Made by a program: the position numbers and the translations under genes. From Sulfuricella sp. (GTDB lineage Bacteria; Pseudomonadota; Gammaproteobacteria; Burkholderiales; Sulfuricellaceae), in NCBI GenBank assembly GCA_023266195.1, contig JAHFRP010000002.1:218779-282778 (forward strand): a stretch of DNA of 64,000 nucleotides. The letters run 5' to 3'. The notes beneath the pieces were generated by a model. It ran no database searches, had not been told where the DNA came from, and saw nothing but the letters and a program-made list of their open reading frames with translations. Shown piece after piece: positions 59,164 to 64,000 of the stretch. How positions within the stretch are numbered: the first letter of the stretch is position 1; each line of letters starts with the position of its first letter.

Positions 59164-59655
59164 TTACCCGGTCTTGTCCTTCCTCGCCAGGATCGCGCCC
59201 AGTAGTCCCGCTGCGCCATCTTCGACCATATCCAGCACGGTTTCGAACCCCTGCCCGCCGCCATAATAAGGATCGGGTACCTCCAGCAGCACGGAGTGCC
59301 GGCTGTATTCCATGAACAATCCGAGCTTGTGCCGGTACTGTGGCGGGCAAATCCGCTGCAGGTTCGCCAGATTATCCTTGTCCATCGCCAGGATGTAATC
59401 GAATTCCAGAAAGTCCTGTTCCGCCACCTGCCTTCCGCACAACGCTTCCAGGTCATAACCTCGCCCCATCGCCGCGTGCCGGGCACGGCGGTCAGGCGAT
59501 GCGCCGACGTGGTAGTCGTGAGTGCCGGCCGAATCGACCTCTATCCAATCGGACAAGCCGGCAGCGGCAACCTGGTGGCGAAATACGCCTTCCGCCGTCG
59601 GGGAGCGGCAGATGTTGCCCATGCAGACAAATAGCACTTTAAAATTCATTTTCAT
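59164..59655 (-). CDS. Low-molecular-weight protein-tyrosine phosphatase
   Basis: This 163-aa cytoplasmic phosphatase has the P-loop VLFVCMGNICRSPTAEGVF near the N-terminus (nucleophile Cys11, Arg of CxxxxxR(S/T)). The acid loop is VPDPYYGGGQGFETVLDMVE (Asp in DPYYGG). Length matches the family. Such enzymes often control exopolysaccharide tyrosine kinases, but no kinase is nearby. It may be a stand-alone housekeeping type. It converges on rne and shares its terminator. Confidence 0.94.
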   Translation of the reverse strand: MKMNFKVLFVCMGNICRSPTAEGVFRHQVAAAGLSDWIEVDSAGTHDYHVGASPDRRARHAAMGRGYDLEALCGRQVAEQDFLEFDYILAMDKDNLANLQRICPPQYRHKLGLFMEYSRHSVLLEVPDPYYGGGQGFETVLDMVEDGAAGLLGAILARKDKTG

Positions 59656-59929
59656 TGCATTACATTGCTTTGTTAAATTAATACATTAACCAATATCGGA
59701 GGATATCGGCACGGACATCGGCGAATAGTATATGGCCATTAGGCTGAAATGTCAGATCAAACTATCCGCGGCGGCCAGGACCTTCCGATCAGCAAAGACG
59801 GGCCGTGAAGAGCCGTTAGATTGTGGTCGCGAAACGAGCCACGATCACTGCCGGGGCAAGAAGAGCTTGCTTTCGATAGAAGCTCATTTAAACTGCAAGG
59901 GGAATGATTCAATTTGGAGGGTAGTATTT

Positions 59930-62368
59930 ATGCGCTTTATCCTCCGCCCTGCCGTGTGGCTGATGAGCCGCGTCCCTTTTCCAGGAAAGCTGGCGCTGGT
60001 TGGGGTGCTTTTCCTTATTCCCTTGATATTGCTCCTTGGTTTGCTGATACCCCGGCTCAACGATCAGATTGCGGTTTCCGGGCAAGAGCTCGCCGGCATC
60101 AGGGCAATCCGGCCCATCACGATTCTCACCTCACGAGTTCAGGCGCATCGCGGCATGGCCCAGCTCGCCCTGAGCGGCGATGCCGCTGCACCTGGCAAGC
60201 TGAAGGAATTCGAGGACCAGGCCGAGGAATCGATCCGGAAGCTTGACGAATTCGACCGAAGGTATGGCGAGCGGCTCGATATCTCGAGCCAGTTGCGGGA
60301 GATCAAGGCCCGGTGGCGCCACATCCAAGAACAGGTGCGCACACTGCCGGAGGATCAGAGCTTCCTGCTCCATACCGAATTCATCCATTACCTAAACGAT
60401 TCCCTGATGGCGGTGGCCGATGCTTCCGGTCTGACCCTGGAAACCGAGCTGGTCCCGTATTATGTCGCCCAGATCGTCGTCGCCAACCTGCCCGAGCTGA
60501 GCGAGAACCTGGGTCAGGCGAGGGCGCTGTCCTCCCGCGCGGTCCAGCGCAAGGCGCTGACGGCGGAAGAGCGCTACCACTTGAGCACTCTCATCGGCAA
60601 AATCGAGGACTCCAGAAACAAGCTGCTAGTCCAGATGGAGAAGGCCCTCACCGCTGCCCCCGGCCTCAAAAACCGCCTGCAACAGCCGCTTCGCGATGTC
60701 ACCGGAGCCGCCCTCGCTTTCGCCGCGGAGGTACAAAACGAAGTGCTTCTTTCCGGGACGATCAAGGCTGAAGGCCAGGCCCTGTTCGACACGGGGACGC
60801 TGGCCATTGACGCCGACTACCGCATGTGCAACCTGACCCTGCCGACCCTGGAAGGCCTGATCCAGGGCAGATTGGATCGCCTGACAGCCGAGAAACGGCT
60901 GATCCTGATAGTGACAGGACTCGCCCTGGCGCTGGCGGCCTATCTGTTCATGGGTTTCACCAATGGCATCCTGAAAAATCTGGCTGCCCTGAAGGATGCC
61001 GCCGGACGGTTTGCGAGCGGAGATTTCCACGCCTACGCAATCCTTGATTCCCGCGACGAACTGAAAGCGATCGCCACATCCTTCAACGGCATGGCGGATT
61101 CCCTGCGGGCCATGGTGAAGCAACTGCGGGACAGCGAGGAAAAACACCGCAGGCTGATGGAGCAGGCAAGCGACGTGATTCTGGTCGGCGACCTGCGGGG
61201 CAGGCTGCTGGACGCCAACCTGATGGCCGAAAAGCTGCTGGGCTACAGCCGCGAAGAGCTGCTGGCGATGAATGTGCTGGAACTTTCTCCCGAGCCGGAA
61301 CGAGAAAGAGCTGCCACATCCCTGGCCCGCTTGGTGCAGGAAGGTTCCTGCGAAGAGGAGCGCCTTGCCTTGTGCAAGAACGGCCTGGTTATTCCGATGC
61401 ACGCCAAGTGCACACTGATCGAGTTCGACTGGGGGCGTTTGACACTGGGCATCTTCCGCGACATTTCCGAGCGCAAGTGCATGGAAAACCAGCTCCGCCT
61501 CAACGCCACGGTATTCGAGCACACTGCGGAATCCATCCTGATCACCGACGCAGAGCGCACCATCATTACTGTAAATCCCGCTTTTACCAAGCTCACCGGC
61601 TATCTGCCCGAAGAGGTGGTGGGCAAAACCCCGGCCATCCTGAAATCGGGGCGCCATACCAAGGATTTCTACCGCCGGATGTGGGATAGCCTCAACGAAA
61701 AGGGCGAATGGCAAGGCGAAATCTGGGATCGCCGCAAGGATGGAAAGCTTTTTCCGGCATGGCTGACGCTCAGCGCGGCAAGGGATGAAACGGGCCGGAC
61801 GATCCATTACGTCGGGATTTTCAGCGACATTTCCGCCATCAAGGAATCCCAAAGCCGGATCGAATTCATGGCCACTCACGACACCCTCACCGGACTGCCC
61901 AACCGTAGCCTGCTCTACGACCACATCCACCAGGCCATTGCCCACGCATCCCGCCAGCAGGAGCCTTTTGCCCTGATGTTCATCGACCTGGATAACTTCA
62001 AGGCCGTCAACGACGCCTTCGGCCACGACCTGGGCGACCATCTCCTTCAGGAAGCGGCTAGGCGCATCAACGGCTGCATGCGCGCGGAAGATACCCTGGC
62101 CCGACTGGGCGGAGACGAGTTCACCGCCCTGATCTCCAGCGCCGACCGCGAATCGGCTGCGGCCACCGCGCAGCGCATCGTCGAAGCACTGGCCCCACCT
62201 TTCTCCCTCAACGGGAATGAAGTCAGCGTCACCGCCAGCATCGGCATCAGCCTGCATCCAGCGGACGGCACCGACCGCCATGCGCTGATGAAGTGCGCCG
62301 ATGCTGCCATGTACCGCGCCAAGGGAATGGGGAAAAACACCTTCCGTTTTTTTAACCTGACCATCTAG
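59930..62368 (+). CDS. Membrane diguanylate cyclase with HAMP, two PAS and GGDEF domains
   Basis: This 812-aa predicted c-di-GMP synthase starts at ATG 59930, with GGAGG 9 nt upstream; the frame is open from 59732 but without family sequence. TM1 (about residues 18-38, LALVGVLFLIPLILLLGLLI) and TM2 (about 323-343, LILIVTGLALALAAYLFMGF) enclose a helical periplasmic sensor of about 280 residues that I do not recognise. Then follow a HAMP-like linker, PAS1 (about 405-515), PAS2 (about 525-635) and the GGDEF domain with THDTLTGLPNRSLLYDHI, intact LGGDEF (about 726) and an RAED inhibitory I-site 5 residues before it. No EAL domain is present. The stop codon lies at the edge of a MITE-like repeat. 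Confidence 0.92.
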   Translation: MRFILRPAVWLMSRVPFPGKLALVGVLFLIPLILLLGLLIPRLNDQIAVSGQELAGIRAIRPITILTSRVQAHRGMAQLALSGDAAAPGKLKEFEDQAEESIRKLDEFDRRYGERLDISSQLREIKARWRHIQEQVRTLPEDQSFLLHTEFIHYLNDSLMAVADASGLTLETELVPYYVAQIVVANLPELSENLGQARALSSRAVQRKALTAEERYHLSTLIGKIEDSRNKLLVQMEKALTAAPGLKNRLQQPLRDVTGAALAFAAEVQNEVLLSGTIKAEGQALFDTGTLAIDADYRMCNLTLPTLEGLIQGRLDRLTAEKRLILIVTGLALALAAYLFMGFTNGILKNLAALKDAAGRFASGDFHAYAILDSRDELKAIATSFNGMADSLRAMVKQLRDSEEKHRRLMEQASDVILVGDLRGRLLDANLMAEKLLGYSREELLAMNVLELSPEPERERAATSLARLVQEGSCEEERLALCKNGLVIPMHAKCTLIEFDWGRLTLGIFRDISERKCMENQLRLNATVFEHTAESILITDAERTIITVNPAFTKLTGYLPEEVVGKTPAILKSGRHTKDFYRRMWDSLNEKGEWQGEIWDRRKDGKLFPAWLTLSAARDETGRTIHYVGIFSDISAIKESQSRIEFMATHDTLTGLPNRSLLYDHIHQAIAHASRQQEPFALMFIDLDNFKAVNDAFGHDLGDHLLQEAARRINGCMRAEDTLARLGGDEFTALISSADRESAAATAQRIVEALAPPFSLNGNEVSVTASIGISLHPADGTDRHALMKCADAAMYRAKGMGKNTFRFFNLTI

Positions 62369-62523
62369 GAGCCTGTCGGACTTAAAGGAAATCGGCTGCA
62401 AATCCGCCTGGCCGGTCCATATTTCGCCGCTTTTTTGGTCAATAGAACAACTATTGACCGGCAAAATCCGTCCTCGCCCAGCCGAATTTTCGCTTCTATT
62501 CTTCAAGTCCGACAGGCTCCTAG
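62365..62523. mobile_element. MITE-like palindromic element flanked by CTAG
   Basis: CTAGGAGCCTGTCGGACTT (62365-62383) and AAGTCCGACAGGCTCCTAG (62505-62523) are perfect 19-bp inverted repeats. The centre has GGTCAATAG-AACAA-CTATTGACC. The outer CTAG at both ends may be a 4-bp target duplication, a target type used by IS5-subgroup elements. It has no coding capacity. Its left end holds the diguanylate cyclase stop codon. Confidence 0.8.
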
Positions 62524-62872
62524 CCTAAATCTTTCGCAAATCTGCTGTCGCGGAATTGTGCTGCCAAGGGGCTGGATTTTCGGATTTCGGGCAACGACTC
62601 CTCCTACCCTCTTGCTGGGCCCATACAGGTTATCGGTGATTGACGGGGTGGCGGCGCGGTCTCGTTGGCCAGACCTGGCCGGCCAGGAGAGTTCGAGCAT
62701 CGGGGCCATCCTGGCGCCGGGATAGCGCATCCGGCAAAGTTGGGCGAGCAGGACCTTGACCGGGCAGGCACGGGGCAGATGCAGCAGCACCCGGTCCTTC
62801 TACTGTTTGACCCAGGCGGCGATCTCGAACGGCTTGAGGATGACCGTCCTGGGCTGTGCGGTGGCGAGTTGG
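62524..62872 (-). pseudogene. Degenerate transposase-like ORF remnant between MITE and CRISPR array
   Basis: This stretch has no intact gene. On the minus strand a frame reads TVILKPFEIAAWVKQ, then a TAG stop, then KDRVLLHLPRACPVKVLLAQ, LCRMRYPGAR and PMLELSWPARSGQ. This looks like real protein, in the style of the C-terminal end of an insertion-sequence transposase, but I cannot name the family. It continues without recognisable features to the edge of the MITE. It is probably a relic truncated on both sides. Confidence 0.45.
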
Positions 62873-64000
62873 GTTTCAATCCTCGCCCGCCCCGGAGGGC
62901 GGGCGCTACTGGCCGACCCGGCCCGTGTGGCTACTCCGTCCGATGTGTTTCAATCCTCGCCCGCCCCGGAGGGCGGGCGCTACGCGGACGGATCAACATC
63001 TCCCGATTTGATCATGCTAGTTTCAATCCTCGCCCGCCCCGGAGGGCGGGCGCTACAAATGATGGATATTCCGCTGCTGCGCGATCAGGACGTTTCAATC
63101 CTCGCCCGCCCCGGAGGGCGGGCGCTACGGCATGCACAGCAATCCAGCGGATTCGATGTGATGTTTCAATCCTCGCCCGCCCCGGAGGGCGGGCGCTACA
63201 TCTGTCGGCATTTAAAACTCCTGTTGCGAATGTGTTTCAATCCTCGCCCGCCCCGGAGGGCGGGCGCTACCCGGCTTGCGGACGCTTCCTTGCGCATCGA
63301 GAAAGAGTTTCAATCCTCGCCCGCCCCGGAGGGCGGGCGCTACCCGAGCTGCCCCATGCGGTAAAACACCCAGCCCAGGTTTCAATCCTCGCCCGCCCCG
63401 GAGGGCGGGCGCTACGATGCTTCTATCAGTACGTCAGGCGCATCTAGTTTGTTTCAATCCTCGCCCGCCCCGGAGGGCGGGCGCTACCAGCTCCGTTAGC
63501 GCCAATGGAAAGCTGCTTGTTGTAGTTTCAATCCTCGCCCGCCCCGGAGGGCGGGCGCTACTTCACCAGCCTTGTCGGCCGGGCGTTCGTAGTGTGTTTC
63601 AATCCTCGCCCGCCCCGGAGGGCGGGCGCTACCGGCTCCGGGTTGAACGTAGGGTTGGGCGGATTTAACGTTTCAATCCTCGCCCGCCCCGGAGGGCGGG
63701 CGCTACATGTGCAGCGTTTCGCGCATGCCGGCGATTGTGTTGTTTCAATCCTCGCCCGCCCCGGAGGGCGGGCGCTACATGTGCGGATAGGATTTCGTCT
63801 TGCAGGATTCCAGTTTCAATCCTCGCCCGCCCCGGAGGGCGGGCGCTACTAAAGACGGCAACCCAACAGGGAGAAGAACAATGAGTTTCAATCCTCGCCC
63901 GCCCCGGAGGGCGGGCGCTACAGGCGAGCCGATTACCATCGAATACATGAAAGGATGTTTCAATCCTCGCCCGCCCCGGAGGGCGGGCGCTACATTTGCC
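62873..64000 (-). CRISPR. CRISPR array, 16 identical 37-nt repeats and 15 complete spacers, running out of the window
   Basis: Repeats begin at 62873, 62947, 63020, 63092, 63163, 63234, 63307, 63379, 63451, 63525, 63596, 63670, 63742, 63813, 63885 and 63957. Each is 37 nt: GTTTCAATCC, then TCGCCCGCCCCGGAGGGCGG and GCGCTAC, with no mismatch among the 16. Spacers are 34-37 nt and all different. The repeat contains a GC-rich stem (CGCCCGCCC / GGGCGGGCG). Read on the minus strand it ends in GGATTGAAAC, the 5'-handle type of class 1 (type I and III) systems, so transcription probably runs right to left with the leader and cas genes beyond 64000. No cas gene is in the window. Spacer targets cannot be judged here. 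Confidence 0.98.

Noticed and set aside
59732-59929. N-terminal extension of the diguanylate cyclase frame
   Set aside because: It has no family sequence, and the ATG at 59930 has a GGAGG ribosome binding site and directly precedes the first membrane helix.
62665-63852. Several plus-strand frames of 86-260 aa
   Set aside because: They are translations of the CRISPR repeats (SILARPGGRAL, NPRPPRRAGAT) and spacers, not genes.

Overview
The window is high-GC, gene-dense bacterial chromosome. Gene order (rne / rluC / HAD phosphatase / sppA / rsmI-like / maf near yceD-rpmF-plsX-fabHDG-acpP-fabF-pabB-pabC-mltG-tmk-holB-pilZ-tatD) and protein style point to a betaproteobacterium, probably Nitrosomonadales-like. 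That is my inference; no rRNA or tRNA gene is present to test it.

Layout. (1) 1-5.6 kb: an Mla/MCE phospholipid transporter (mlaE partial, mlaF, mlaD, auxiliary lipoprotein), then a LuxR-type response regulator with an unusual cysteine cluster, an IS5-type transposase scrap beside a damaged EF-hand gene, a PA2779-like membrane protein and a separated mlaC. (2) 5.8-8.3 kb: an (alpha/alpha)6 glycoside hydrolase, a PRC-barrel stress protein and a lipoprotein with a doubtful tail. (3) 8.3-25.1 kb, all minus strand: an alpha-glucan/trehalose island. Transcription order is GH13 amylase-like, glgE, treS-maltokinase fusion, a small channel-like membrane protein, glgX/treX, treZ and a malQ-treY fusion. 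It encodes both TreX/TreY/TreZ (glucan to trehalose) and TreS/Mak/GlgE (trehalose to maltose-1-phosphate to glucan), so glucan and trehalose can be interconverted in both directions. (4) 25.4-35.4 kb: a lipoprotein cytochrome c, an RND efflux operon (OMF-MFP-pump), a PagL-like lipid A deacylase, an alpha-glucan phosphorylase broken by a frameshift, a CigR/RcnB-like periplasmic protein and a small conserved protein. (5) 35.4-48.1 kb, minus strand: a long housekeeping run covering fatty acid synthesis, folate (pabB/pabC), mltG, tmk, holB, pilZ, tatD and an ankyrin protein. Many neighbours overlap by 1-17 bp. (6) 48.4-59.7 kb: two-subunit pyruvate carboxylase, maf, an RsmI-like methyltransferase, a Rof-like protein, sppA, an HAD phosphatase, rluC, rne and a low-molecular-weight tyrosine phosphatase. 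(7) 59.9-64 kb: a membrane PAS-GGDEF diguanylate cyclase, a MITE-like palindromic element, a degenerate ORF remnant, and a CRISPR array of 16 identical 37-nt repeats that runs out of the window with no cas genes in view.

A recurring theme is small dispersed inverted repeats of at least four families lying at, or inside, the 3' ends of genes. One supplies the C-terminal codons of TreZ, another those of the membrane protein at 17.7 kb, and others abut the stop codons of the RND pump, pagL and the diguanylate cyclase. The most notable biological content is the complete, partly fused trehalose/GlgE island with an embedded membrane channel-like gene.
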